In this document: piece by piece, positions 26,801 to 41,400 of the stretch | Layout: each line of letters begins with the position of its first letter | Numbering within the stretch: the first letter of the stretch is position 1 | Assembly (NCBI RefSeq): GCF_004564135.1 | Contig: NZ_CP038255.1 | Location: forward strand, 1,582,501-1,646,500 | Direction: 5' to 3' | Source: Terasakiella sp. SH-1 | Lineage (GTDB): Bacteria; Pseudomonadota; Alphaproteobacteria; Rhodospirillales; Terasakiellaceae | Length of the DNA: 64,000 nt | Program-made: the position numbers and the translations under genes | Notes under the pieces: generated by a model | The model's database searches: none | Seen by the model: the letters and a program-made list of their open reading frames with translations, nothing else | What the model was told of the DNA's origin: nothing

Positions 26801-29440
26801 ATCCAAGCGGTACAAAATAGTTCTCGATACGAATATCGTCTTCTTCAACCGTTGTATAGCCATCCATCTCGGCAATTTTCTGCGCAGCATTTGCACCAGA
26901 ACCATCACTATCATAATAAAGGTAGGATTTTTCGACCTCATCCCCTTGTAAGAAGATGAATTTTGCCGTGGTGTCGCCAAAGTTATTGCTTTCAACATCT
27001 GTCTGATGTGTCACGGTTGAACCACTGAGGAAGCTGACTTCAGGAACACTGGAAAGAAGCTCACTTGCCCCGCCAGTCGCCAGCCCCAAAGCTGATGCAT
27101 CAAAGACAAATTCATCATTACCCGTGACCCCACCTTCAAAACCTGCAATATAATCGGTAAAGCCTGTAAATTCGGCTGCAGTTTCATAAATAAACTTATC
27201 AGCGCCATCACCGCCATACATCGTATCGTTACCAGCCCCGCCAATCAACTTGTCAGCACCTTCATCCCCCATAAGAACATCATCGCCCCCGTGACCGGAA
27301 AGCTCATCATCACCTTCCATCCCGATAAGGGTGTTCACACTCTCATTACCATCAATCATATCAATCAGGGATGTCCCGTCGATATTTTCAATGCCGCTGA
27401 TATCCACATTACCAAAGGCTGTTCCGGCAAACTGATCCCCGACACCCCCAAGGGCTCCATCACCTGTGATCCCAAGATCAAGGGTCAGGCCACTTGATGG
27501 ATTGCTCAGGTCAAAAGATAACCAATCCGTGCCAATCCCACCATCAATAACGTTTCCAGCCGCCCCGGCAGCCATCTTGATCCGGTCATCACCAGAACCG
27601 GCTGCAACTAGATTACTGCCACCGACCAGATCAATCATATCATTTCCGCCGCCACCAACGACAATATCATCACCAGTTCCTGCATTGATCACATTGGCAT
27701 TATCATCACCTGTGATGTTATCACTGTGGCTTGTCGCAATGATGTTTTCAATTCCGATCAGAGTGTCTGTTCCGGTTGTGGCCCCTGTCGCAGCGCCTGT
27801 TGTCAGGTTAATGACCATCGCTTCGTTATAGGTGGCATAAGATACACCATCAACACCTGCCCCACCATCATAGGTATCATTACCAGATGTCCCGACAAAG
27901 TTCTGTTCACCATATCCAGCAATAATATGGTCATCCTTGCCCGCCTCACCTGTGAGTGTTACCCCACCGATGAGGGAACCGTCATTATTGAAGGTCTGTT
28001 TATAGATGCCACGCCCAGACGCATCATCACCTTCCCAAACAACAACAAAGCCACTGCCTGAGATATCATTGTCAACAGCCTCAACCCGTGGTGCAGACTG
28101 GTGGCCGACCACCTCGGAATTGATCAGGAAGCTATCTGTCAGGGCTGTACCTGAATTGTTAAAGATACGACCAAAAATACCACCCTGATCGTTATCCATT
28201 CCATCCACACGCCAAACGGCAACGAAACTGCCGTTATCCAATCCAGCGACAGAAACCGTCGCCTCCGGATCACTGTCTGTTGTATTCAGCTGGAACGGGC
28301 CAAGAACCTGCGTTCCATTCGGGGCATAAATGGCAGCCATCGCATCCAGCTTGGTATCTGCATTTGCATCTTCAGTCCAGGACACAAGAATATTACCATT
28401 ATTCAGTATCGTAATATCACGGGATGTAATGTCATTTGCGCTATCTGTACTGAGAATAATGTTGCTGATAACCACACCATCATCACTGTCAAAAATCGAC
28501 ATTTTCGTAGAATAAGTTGCCCCGGTTGTTTCTTGCCAGACAACAGCATACCCGCCTGTATTCAGGCCGATAACTTCTGCGCCGGTTTCTTCATTCCCGC
28601 TATTAGCAATAACTTGGCCACCAGATGACGTACCATCTGCCTTATAATGTTTGGTGTGGATATCACCTTCTTCGGTCCATACCGTAATAAACCCGCCATC
28701 ATCCAGACCCGCAACCCGGATCGTATCCTGATAAAGTGTTTGTGAGGTGGTATCGACGATAAAACTCGGCGTGCCAAAATCCGTATTCAGGCTTCCATCA
28801 GAATGGTAAACTGCGGCAAGTACATCGGTTTTATTGGAGCTGGGATCACCCCCTTGAACCCAGGTAATGACAAAGCCACCCGTTTTCAGTGCACTGACCC
28901 GTGCAGACCCGTTGACATAGCCCGCAGATGGGAACTGGCTAAAGGACACTTCCGCATTTGCCGTGCCCTCTTCATCATAAATGCGGAAATAAACGGCAGC
29001 ATTATTACTTGCATCCAAACCTTCATAAACAACGACACTGCCCCCAAACTTCAAGGCTGCAATATCGGGAGCAATCTGACTGTTCACTGTCGTTGTGTTC
29101 ACCAGCTCTTCTGCTGCCATGGAAACCGTGACATTGCGTTGATCGGCCGTTACACCATTGCCGTCGAAATAAAGCTGTTCCACACTGACAAGCGTATCCA
29201 TCCCTTCGTTGGTACCCGATAGCGTATTGCTATCTTCAACCTCAAGCATGGCACCAAGCTGCGTCAGGATATATTCGTTGGATTTCCCGTCATAATTGGC
29301 CTGATCAAACCCACCTTGGCCAAACAGAATATCATCGTCTGCATCACCAATAAGCAAGTCATTCCCATCACCGGCAAAAATATGGTCAACCCCATTGGTG
29401 CCTTGCAGACTATTAGCTGCCGCATCACCATTGATGATGT
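26799..29440 (-). repeat. Giant protein: C-terminal RTX repeats, propeller-like block and secretion region
   Basis: From the N-side: RTX units (GTNGVDHIFAGDGNDLLIGDADDDIL) near 29,300-29,430, a fifth QRF/propeller-like block (about 27,990-29,130), then dense RTX nonapeptides at 27,180-27,900 (GHGGDDVLMGDEGADKLIGG, GGAGNDTMYGGDGADKF). The last 125 residues, acidic with EFVFDASALGL and ending ENYFVPLG, are the place of a type I secretion signal. Confidence 0.82.
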
Positions 29441-32400
29441 TTTCACTGGATTGGGAGTTAACCGTTACATTGACACCAGCGCTATCCGTACCGCCATTTC
29501 CATCAGAAATCGTGTAGCTAAAGCTCGTCCCACCTGTAAAGCCACTAGATGGCGTAAAGGTAATCGTGCCATTGACATTTGGGATCACAATCCCGTTTGC
29601 AACAGCGAACGGATCCCCCAGGCTCACAGCTGTACCGTTGATATGCGTAATGGTCAGGCTGTCGGCATCCGCATCTGTATCATTGCTTAACACAGTAATG
29701 GTCGTTGCCGTGTCAACATCGGTTGTCGCACTATCATTATTGGCAACAGGATTATTATTGGGTGTTGACTCAACAGTCAGGTTCACCTGCCCGGTTGCAA
29801 GACCACCAGCGCCATCACTGACTGTATAAGTCAGGGTATCACTGCCTAAAAAGCCGTTATCCGGTGTATAAGTCCAGGTTCCGTTCTCATTATCCACCAG
29901 ATTACCGTTTGAACCACCGTAAACACTGCTCAAGGTCAAAGTCGCATTATCAATATCCGTGTCATTTGTCAGCAAGTCTGACGCAGAAATAATAATCGGT
30001 GTGTTTTCCTGTACCGTAAGATTGTCATCAACCGCAACAGGATTATCATTCACAGCTGTCACCGTCACGCTGATGCTATAAGGGTCGGAATAATTGCCGC
30101 TGCTATCCTTGGCAACAACCTGGAAACTGTCAGAACCGCTAAACTCGGCATTGGGGCGATAGACATAGGTCCCATCGGGTTGGACGTCCACCTCCCCATT
30201 TGTCGCCTGAGCATGAAGGTGCAGAGTCACAGCACTATCCAGTCCACCCAAGTTCTGGTCTGAGAACTGGATCAACCCATGATGGCCTTCGTCTTCGCGT
30301 ACCGCAAGGGTCGCTGTATTTTGTAGAACCTGTGGCAAGGCAGGTGCAAACTCAGCCCCTGTTGGCAAGGTGATATCTGTATTGTTACCCGATGTATCGG
30401 CAATCACACCGCCTGTTGGCTCGTCAATCATACGCCAATAGCCCAACAGGTTCGGCTCTGTCCCACTTAGGCCCCCTTCACGGATATTTTCAATCGCGGC
30501 TTTGTCCATATAGGTGTTCCACAACTGGACCTCCCCAATATGGGCATTCACGTTATTACCCAGGATCGCGCTATTGCTGCCGGAAATGTCATATGTCCCC
30601 TGAATGGAGCTTACATTGTCATGGCCCGTATAGATGTCGAGCTGCGTCCCGTCATAACTCAGCGAAATATTTTCCCATTCGCCAAAATCAAAACCGTGTG
30701 TAATCGTTGTTGAAATTGCACCACTATTCAAGCTGACAACAATTTCTTCATTCGCATTTAACGTAACAACCAGCTTACCGGAACCAATATTCAACAGTTC
30801 CTGTCCTGATGCCGTCTGTGCATTTAACCAGATGGATGTGGTAAAGGCGTTGTTGGCCATGACCTGTGTGCCAAGATCAATAGATGTCGACCCATTGAGG
30901 CTCAGCGACTGATGCAGGTAATCATTGAGATTTGGTGTCGGGGAACTCCACTCTGGCGTCCCACTAACAGACAAGTTGCCGTAAGGAGAGCTGGAACCAT
31001 TATTACTGACAGATGTTCCACTTCCATCATCAAAGTGCCAGAAGCCTGTGATCTTGTTGGATGCAGACCATACACCTTCATCATACACTTTTGTAAATTT
31101 GCTTGCGTCCAGTGCTTCATCAAACACAGCAAAGTCAGCGATTTCACCGATGAAATGGGTATCTTGCGCGGCATTGGTCCCAAACAACAAACTTGCATCT
31201 GTAATGCTCAGAGATGTGATTTCATTATCAACCCCCAGTGTCAGGCTTGCCCCTGTATATTCAGTCCCATCCACAAACAGACGTAACCCATCGGTGATAT
31301 CATAACTGTAGCCAATATTATGCCAGTGACCGTCATTAAGGTTTGCACCAATTGTTGAGTAATTTTTGATCTGAGCACTGGCCCCTTTGATCTCAACATT
31401 TAACTCGCCACTGGCTAACATAGTCACAGTTGCCGACTGACCTGATGTGCTATCTGTTGCAAAGATCGCCCCTTGGGCATTTGATGTTGTCTGAATCCAA
31501 CCAGATACAGCATGCGCCCCAGCCAGCGCATTTGTCCCACTCGTCTGGGCAAAATCGTCCCCACTGAGGGATAGGCTATCAAAACTGCGGACATGGTTGT
31601 TATTAGATGACAGGTCTTCAACATATTCCTTATCATTATGGTCAGCCGAAGCAAAATCCCAATAAGCTTTCAATGAAGTATCTGCTGTATTGGAAAGTTC
31701 CTGCCCCATATAGCTCTTGATATCAGCCTGCGTGCGTGCCTCAGACCAAATACGGGCTTCTGTCATCTCCCCATCAAAGAAGAGAATGGGATTATCCGCA
31801 TCCACAGCGCCAACCATCAGTTCAGAATTTGCCCCATCTGTTGGTGCCTGATTTTGCGGATCATAGGTGTTATAGGGCGATGTCGAAGCATTTCCACCAA
31901 TTTCACCAGAAATGGCTGAAACCTCTTCCCCATTTTTATAAAGCTTAATCACCCCATTCGTATTGTCACGCACCAGCGCAAGATGCGCCCATTCCCCAAC
32001 AGAAAGGTTGGTATCAAATGTGACAATAACATTGGCCCCCGCCCCATATTCATGAGAATAGGTGATATCACCCGTACCGGCCTGAATTTCCAGCATATAG
32101 AGCTGGTTGTCAGCACTTGCTTCAGAACCTGTATCCCCGGCCATGGCAAGAATGCTTTGCGTCCCAGTCAAGCTATCCGGTTTGAGCCAGGTCTCAAGGG
32201 TCAAATCACTGCTTAAGGCAAGGCTATTCGTATTGCCCCGCCCCGCATTGATATAATCATCCACCCCGTCAAACACGACGGAAGCCATTTCAGAGACAAC
32301 ACCTTTGATAACAGGGGGGAAATTATATTCGGTGATACCGTCCATCGCAGAAACAGGTGGCGCAGTTGTCACCCCTTCCAGCTTGATCAACGTGCTATCA

Positions 32401-35400
32401 TAATTGCCCCCACGAACATAAATATACCCATCTCCGGTATCTGTGGTGAAGAATACAGTTCGTTGCGCAGCAGTCGCATCCGCGTCAATGACCGAAATCG
32501 CAGCCTCGTAGGTCGTATAATTCCCATAAATCTGAGGTGCGTAAGCCGAACCAGACAATCCTTCAAAGGTAATTTTATCCCCGGCGGTTGCATCAAAGTC
32601 CTTAATCGTATCCCAGACTTGATCGGCATTGCTGTTATAATAACTATCTGAACCAACCTCATAGGCAAATTCATCCGCACCAGCACCGCCGGTTAACGTA
32701 TCAGCACCGGCCTGACCTGCGAGTGTATCATCGCCAGCCCCTGCATTCAGGATATCGTTACCGCCTTCACCGCGCAGGCGGTTGGCGTTACTGTTGCCCG
32801 TCAATGTGTCACCTTTTTGGCTACCACGGACGTTTTGAACATTCAGTAATGTATCTGTATCGCCATAAGTATCAGTTGCTGTGTCTTGGGATAGATCAAG
32901 AGTAACGCTACCTGTCCCTTTTTCACGGCTATAGTCAATTTCGTCACGGGAACCGCCACCATCGAAATAGTCATCCCCTGCCATACCGCTGAAACGATCG
33001 TATCCGGAACCACCAGTGAAGCTATCGGCAAAGTCTGTCCCCCGGATACGGTCAATATTGTTCAGTGTGTCTGTATCACCAAAACCATCCGTAACCGTAT
33101 ATACCGTTGAATCAGAATTGGCGGTTGCTGTAATCCCTTCAAAGGCACCGTACCATTTGTCTTTTTCGTATGATACCTCGTCAAAATTATACCAGCTGTT
33201 CAAGCCGTTAAAGGTATCGTCTCCAGCCAAGCCAAAGTACTTGTTATAGGTTTCCGTCGTTCCTGTGTTATAGCCCGTAAACACATCCCCATATGCGGAC
33301 CCACGGACATATTCAAAATTGGAAATTGTATCGGTATTCCCCCACCCGTCAATGGCTGTACCCGCACCCAGGTTAACTGTTACCCCTGCCGGATCAATAG
33401 AATAAGACAGTTCGTCTTCAACACCAGCGCCACCATCAAGAACATCGGCACCGTCCATACCGGCAATCCGTTCGTAATGTAATCCGTCCGAACCTGTAAT
33501 CGTATCGGCATTGCCGGAGCCGCGAACACGCTCAATAGAAGAGAACGTATCGGTATTGCCATATGTATCGACAACCGATGTACCATCCAGGTCAATGGTA
33601 ATGCCTTGTGCCCCGGTTTCCTTGTCAAAGCGAATTTCATCACGGCCGCGATCCCCGGAGATCGTGTCTGTCCAGCCTGTATAGGTATCGGCACCATCCA
33701 TCCCGGCAAAGGCATTATAATCACCAGACCCGATAAAGCTGTCGTCATATTGAGTACCAATTACGAAATCAATATCATTAATTATATCTGTAGAGGCATT
33801 GCTGGAGATTGTCCCGGCATCAAAATCTGCGGTAATCCCGGTTGAGCCATTATCATAACCACCGTAATTCACAACGTCATAGTCAAGCTCTGCCTGTATC
33901 GGAATTTGGCTATTGGCACTTGGCTCTTGTTGTGTTGTGCCATCACCATAAATGGCCTGTCCGCCCAATTGATTGACAATAAAGCGATCATCCCCCTCAT
34001 TACCAATCAAGCGATTAAAGGTGCTATTGGTAATCAACGTATCATCACCATCTCCCCCAATAAGCGTGCCATTAGGGTTATTTAGGATCAGACGGTCATT
34101 ACCGTCAAAGCCCTCAATCGTATCATAATAATCAGAGCCACTCAGGGTGACTTCGGGGGCGTAATTGACACTATAGGGATATGTAAATGTTTGTGTCGGA
34201 GCAATCCCGTCATTAACCGTAACCGTCAACGTACCGTTTGAAAAGCTGTTGTTATCCGTTTTAAAGGTCAGATTACCCGACAAAAGGTAACTGTTAATTT
34301 CATTTACCATCCCCGTCACATTTAGAGTCGTTGTTCCCTTGCCAGTAACATGCGTATCGGTAAATGCATTATCTGTATAGATTAAAGTTCCATCCGTAAC
34401 CGTAATCGTAACGGTTTGTTCCGTTGAATAACCATCCGGATCACTGAGCGTTAAGCCGGAAATAACGTTGGTATCTTCACTGTTAAAGAAGAACTTGTCA
34501 TCAATCACACCGCCATAACTGGTGCCGTTTGTGCTCAGGTGATAGGAAGATTCGCCTCCATCTGTATAGAGAACACCATGCTGGGTACCATCTGTTGTTG
34601 CCTCATCAAAGACAGAAGTCCCTTCCCCGTCATTGAAACGATACAAGCGAGATAAGCCCGTTTCATCACCGACCAGAACGGTTTCCTTATTATCCTGAAT
34701 TTGGCTTTGACTGCGCACCCCATCCCACAAGCGTATCTCATCAATCTGACCATCAAGATTTTTACCGATATACAGCTTGCCTCCGCTAGGTGCCACCGGG
34801 TCTGCGCTTGCATCAATGGTTTGTGTCGGATCACTCAAAGTGACAGCCTGACTATCAATATAAGCTGTCCAGCCTGCCCCATCATAGGTCACGGCGACAT
34901 GGGTCCATGTACTGCTTGGAACCACCTGATCCAAATACAATGTACCAACCGTTTCAATGGACAGAGCAATTTTGGCATCCGCCTCATGCTGTACAAGCTT
35001 CAATTGGAAACCATTGCTGCCTGCTGTCCCGTTTGCCACTAAAACCGGATTGCTATACGCGCTATAGGCATAGAAAGTTGCCTCAACACTAAAGGCTGAC
35101 GCGCTGGCAACAAATGTCTCGGCCTCAACGTAATTACCTGCCCCGCTCAACGACGTGCTACTGCCTTCAACAGTAGGCAGCTCATTCACATTATTATAGG
35201 TAAAGGCAATGGTTTTGGAGAACGTCAGACCATGCTGGTCTGTCACCATGACGTCAACTGTATCACTGCCGTTTGTTGTCCCATTATAAGGGCTTTCATA
35301 ATCAAGTGACTTATCATTTTTCAGCTTCAGCTGATTACCACTGATTTCAAAACGTGGATCTGTTGTACTGAAGGTAAAGTCGGCTGATGATGAATCCAGA

Positions 35401-38400
35401 TCTGTTGCATCCAATGTCCCCAGAACGGCCCCAGTGACATTTTCATCCACAGAATTCAGTGTCAGGGAAATATCTGTCGGCACATTACCAACGGGCTGGA
35501 TCAAATCTACAGGCGTGGTATTCACCCCGTCACTAACATCATAGGTAATTTCCAGATTACCGGAGAAAACTCCATTTAAGTCAATCGTATAATCGCCATT
35601 TGCATCTGGACCATTCAACGTTCCGGCTTCACCACCCAACAATACATTGCTGATCGTCAGGTTATCGCCTTCTTCATCCTGAACGTTATTCAGCAGCGTT
35701 TGTTTTGTAAGCGCGATACCTGTTGTCCCAACAGCCTGGGCCGGTAAAACATTCCCCACATCCACAGGGGCATCATTTACAGGTTTGACATTCACTTCGT
35801 AGCTACCAGAAACAGACAAACCACTTGAATCCGTAACGGTCAAGCTGAGGTGTCCGACACCATTAAAATTGGCAGACGGCTGGACAGTCCATGTCCCATT
35901 CTGATTGTCCGTCACAGTGCCCTGATCCAGACTTATATTGCTGATCGTAAGCGTATCTGCCGTATCTACATCGTCAAAAGCTGCCAGCAAGTCTGCTGTG
36001 CTCAAGACCAATGGCGTATCTTCCACAGCTTCAAACGACAGAGTGCCAACATATGGAATAGGTGTTGTCACACCTTCTGTCGTAAAGATGCGTGTTTCAA
36101 CATTCACACTATCGTCTGACCATGAAGCGATAAAGCGTCCATCAGGGAATGTATCAATAGAGGGATTACGTTGGTCGCCAGTAGTATTTTGATGAATTTG
36201 GAATTCCGTACCAACCGCAGTCCCTACATTATCAAAACGCTGCCCATAAATCCCAAAGGCATCCCCGTCTTGCCCATTTGAATGCCAGATTACAATAAAG
36301 CCACCTGTTTCCAGTGAGACAACCTGAAATTCATTTTGTGTATTGGTCGTATATGTATTTACGCGGAAGTCATCCTTTAAGACAGTCCCAGCATTGTTAT
36401 AGACAGATGCATATACAGCAGAACTGCTGCCGTCCAATGTTGTATCTTCCCAGACAATAACAAAATTATTATTTGAAAGGGTTTCCACCTCGGCATATGC
36501 CTTCACATGTGCTGCAGATGTTGTTACCTGAGTTTCTGCAATAAGTTCTGTCCCGTTTTTATTGAACTTCTTGTAGAACATCTCCCAATAGCCCGTTTGA
36601 CTGGAATGCCAGGAAACAATGAAATCCCCATTATCAAAAGTCGCAACCGCAGGCTCGCGCTGGCGCCCTGCCGTCGTTGTGTTGATCAGGAAGTCAGAAA
36701 CAACGCTTGTTCCATCTTCGGTAACGATTTTACCAAAAACATCTTCTGAATTTGTCGTACTGTTATCTTCGTAAACAACAATAAACTCATCTTTATTATC
36801 GCCGTTAATATCGCCGATATTGTCCATATTGATATAAGCTTGGCTACCCGCATTCGTCGTAATACCAGAAATTTGGCTATTCACAATGAACTGGGTTCCC
36901 AATGTTACAGCCGTTCCATTCGGCATCACATTTTGAGCATAAACATCATTGGATGTTGTGGCACTGTTATAACCAACCCAGTTTACAAAATACCCACCAC
37001 CATCTTTGGCCGTGGCAACAATATTAAGCTTGTTCCCCGTATCACTGGAATTACTGACGCTAAATTCACTGCCAATCGCAGTGCCATCATCCAAATAACG
37101 CTGCCCATAAACTTGTGTACTGCCCGATTTTGAAGAAAGCCAAAAAACGGCATACTCACCCGTGCTATGCACCACGATACTTTCTGAAACACTTGTATGT
37201 CCTGTTGATGTCACCAGTTTTTCATCAGCCGTTGCTGCATCTGTTGGATCAAATGTCGGCACATCATTAACAGGATTATATGTCAGTTGAATTTGCTGAC
37301 TATCAGTGCTTAAGGCCGTACCACTCACATCACGTTCAGAAACGACAAAGGCAATATTTTCCGTCTGATCAAAGTTCGCTGTTGGAATATAGCTAAACTG
37401 CTGAGTTCCGCTATTGTAATAGAGCTTACCCCCTTCAAGAACGGTACCTTCGCTGGCTGCGGCCAATTCTGATAATGTCTTACCTGCAACACTATCAATA
37501 GTAATGCTATCACCATCAACTTCTGTCACCTGATCCAACAGGTTTTGGAGCGTAAAGCTAAAGGAAGTGTCTTCATTCTGTGCGGTTGGCACAAAATCAG
37601 TAAGCGTCAGTAGGTCATTCACAGGCTCAACATAAACCCTGATATCACCCGTCGCAGCCCCCCCCCCGGCATCTGTGACCGTAACATTCAGGTTGCCAAT
37701 ACCGTTAAAGTTGTTATCCGGTGTTAACGTCCATGTGCCATTTTGATTATCCACAACAGCCCCGTTTGCAACACTGTTAATGGTAATTGTATGGCTATCA
37801 CCAAGGTCTGGATCGTGGAAGAAATTCAGAATATCTTCTGTCGTAAGGACCGTCACGGCATCTTCATTAAGATGCAAACCATCCAGGTTAATGGCAACGG
37901 GTTGCGGCGTCGTTACATCTTCATAGCTATAAATCCGGCGTTCAACACCCGCTTCCCCGGCGACTTCATTTGACCATGTGACAATAAACTGTCCTTCCGG
38001 CAGGGTTTCAATATGGGCACTCAGCTGATGGCCGGGTGCAGAATTTTCGCTGATATTGAACTCACCACCAATCTTGTTGCCCAGATCATCAAAACGCTGG
38101 CCTACAATCTCAAAATAGCCTGGTTCTGCAGATAAGTCAGACTGCCAAACAGCAATAAAACCACCTTCCGGCAAACTTGTCAGATTAACATGAGACTGGC
38201 TACCATAAGTGGCTGTATTTATAGGGATATCAATTGCTGTTTCAGCATCAATATCTGCCTGTGAAGGTACAATTGGGCCACCGTCTTTACCAATAATAGC
38301 GCCCTGTACCCCTAAATCACCGGCACCGTCACCATCAAAATCTGTCCATGCGACTGCCAGATTGCCATTGCTTAACAATGTCACATCCATATCCCATTGC

Positions 38401-41400
38401 TGGTTGGATGTTTCAATACTAATCAGGCGTGGTGCATTCAGGACAGTACCGTCTTGTGCATAACGGGCATAATAGACATCTGAATCCCCACCGTTGTGGC
38501 GGTTAAACACAATACCAACGCTACCATCGTCAAAGACAATAAAGTCACGCGGGTTTTCCCCTCCTGTTGTTGTGCCGTTCAAGACAATCGGCTCAGAAAC
38601 AGTGCCATTGCCATCATGAACAACCATAAACATATGGTCATAGGACGTCGTATCAATCGTATGGCTATCAGCATAGATACTGACATATTCCAACGGCTGG
38701 CTCGCTGGCACAGCTTCCATATTCAGGCTGAAACGGTTCTCATGCAGGTAATTATCGGCAATTTTCACCGCTTGTTGCGCTTCCAAGCCCCCTTGGCCGT
38801 CGGGCTGGTACTTGCGGGTATAAATGTCATAGCCGACAGTCTGTTCGCCATCATTTACAACAAATTGAACAAGATAGCCGCCATCCTCTGTCGCAATAAG
38901 GTTATGTGCCCACATGGCAGCCGTCGGGGTTTCACCAACCGGGAAGCCCCCTTGGGTGCGAAGGTCAAAGACCTCCCCAATCTGGTGGTGGTCTTCATCA
39001 AAGAACCGCAGCTTGGTCTCAGAGGCACTATCACTGGTGCCATCCTGCCAGATAACGGCATAAGAGCCATCAGGATGTGCCGCTACAACTGGATCGACAA
39101 TACCATTTGCCCCGGTTCCTTCGCCAATATTTTGCGGCCCATCATAAGTATCGTAGAAAACTGAGCCATCAAGACTACCGTGCAGTTTGTTACCAGACTG
39201 ATCAAGTAACGTGCCTGTTGTAAAATCGTAATCAATATGCAACTGGCTGTCAAAAGAGGTTGTCCCCCCATCCATCAAGGCACCAATGGCCACACTGTCA
39301 AGCTTGTCATTATAGACCGTAAAGGTCTTCATTTGCCCATCAATGCCGGTTTTACCATCGCTGCTTTCAAGCCAACCGCCCACAGACATTTCAAACACAT
39401 CAATTTCTGTATCCGTCAACGCCGTTGCATATCCTGAACCAACAGAGGTCAAGCCCGTTGTCGCGAAGTCCCCGCTATAAATCCCGGATGATGTGCCATT
39501 GATGAAGAACTCAACCCCGGCGGTATCATAAGCCACAGCCACATGAACCCACTCCCCACTGGAAATGGAAGCCGTACTTGTGACTTCGGTGGTTGGGTTA
39601 TCTGCATGCCAGACGAGCTTTCCATTCGTATCCACAGAAAACTTCGCAACTGTATTGATGCCATCGCCTTGCGTCGCTGTAATCACTTGCAGGTCTGATA
39701 GGTCATCCAGCTTGATCCAGGCTGCAATGGTCCCTTTGGCCTGTTCCATCAAACGCCCGGCATCAGAGACATCAATGACCGTTGCTCCATCCAGATGCAG
39801 CGCATCAAAGCTTTCTGAAAGTGGCTTGGGTGTATCAGTCTGATCAAGACTAAAGGTTCTTTGTTCAATATGCAGTCCCGGACCCAGGTCATGCCAGGTC
39901 ACAACAAACTCATTATTGCCCGTATTCATAATTTGTGGGGCATATTGTATGCTGAGCTTATCCGCATTAACCTGGAATTCGTCCCCGACCTTGCCCCCAG
40001 CCGCATTAAAGCGCTGCCCGAAAACACCTGCACCATCCCCATCTAAGGTATCTTCCCAGACAATGACAAAACCGCCATCATCCATTGCAGCAACAGTCGG
40101 GTATTCCTGATTTCCTGCTGCTGTCGTATTCACATGGATATCTGCTACAGATATGGACCCGTCCGGGTTCACGATTGTTGCGTGGATACTCATATCCGTT
40201 TCAGGTGCTGAGCCCCCACCCACACTTGTCCAGCTTACAACAAACCGCCCATCATTTAAGGCAGTCATTTCAGAATAGCCACCATTGGTATTGGCCGACA
40301 GTGTCTGATTGGATGAAATCGTTGAGAACGAACCGGTCTGAGCCTCAGTATCAAAGCTATATTCGAAAATATTATATTTTTGCGTCCAGTTTCCAACCAG
40401 ATCCGTATAGGTCACAGCAAAACGGCCATTGCCCAAACTCACCACATCATGAGGCACCTGATAGATCCCCACCTGCGGGATCATTTGTTCTGCAATGAGC
40501 GCGGTTCCGGTTTCATCAACAATCCGGACATAAACCCCTTCATTCGAGCTTGCCCGTTGATCGCGCCAAATAACGGCAAAATCTTCTTTGCCATCGGCAT
40601 TCACATCGCCAAGAGACGCAACAGAAGATTGATATTGGCTGCTGCTAGACGCCCCGTTCACCACATAGTTCGCAGCGAGGTTCACCATATTGCCAGACAC
40701 ATTGACTTTTTGCACAATCACATCAGAGTTTGCCCCCGGTGTGGAATATGTCACCAAATAGCCACCGTCATCTGTGGTCGTTGCATTTGGATAAAGTGAA
40801 TAGCCATGGGAGGCACTGACAACGAAATCACTCCCAATCGGGTGGCCTGAGGGATCATAGACCCGCCCGCGAATTTCATTAACCGACCCATTATAATGGG
40901 TCCAAAACACACCATAAGACCCATCGGCATGGGCAACCGTATCCAGACTATCTGTCGATCCCGGCCCAGATGTGGTTGCTGTGGTGGAAACCTGTTCATC
41001 CCCATCAACCATGATGGATTTTTCAGGGGCCAAGAACTCTGGCGCATCATTAACCGGGCTTACGGTGAATTGGATATTTGCGCTCGCATCAAACTCCCCG
41101 TCACTTACGACATAAGGGAACGTTTGTGTTCCTTCAAAATCAGCGCGTGGGGTAAAGATAAACTTGGAACCATCAAAAGCAAGACTGCCACTTGGAAGTA
41201 TCAGGCTTTCTTCCCAGGCTGTACCAACTTGAATAACCTGCCCTGCGACAGATTTTAATGTGAGTTCTCCAACCGTATTATCAACATCACTGACATTTGC
41301 CAGAATGTCACCGATTGTGAGTTCTTGTGCGGTTTCTTCTGCACCGCTAGAGGCTGCGATAGAAGCAACAGGCGCATCATTTACAGCAAGAACATCAAAA

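Noticed and set aside
27180-34150. Repeated DNA that could suggest a CRISPR or satellite array
   Set aside because: The periodicity follows 27-base RTX codon repeats and domain units inside a reading frame; units diverge and lack spacer structure.
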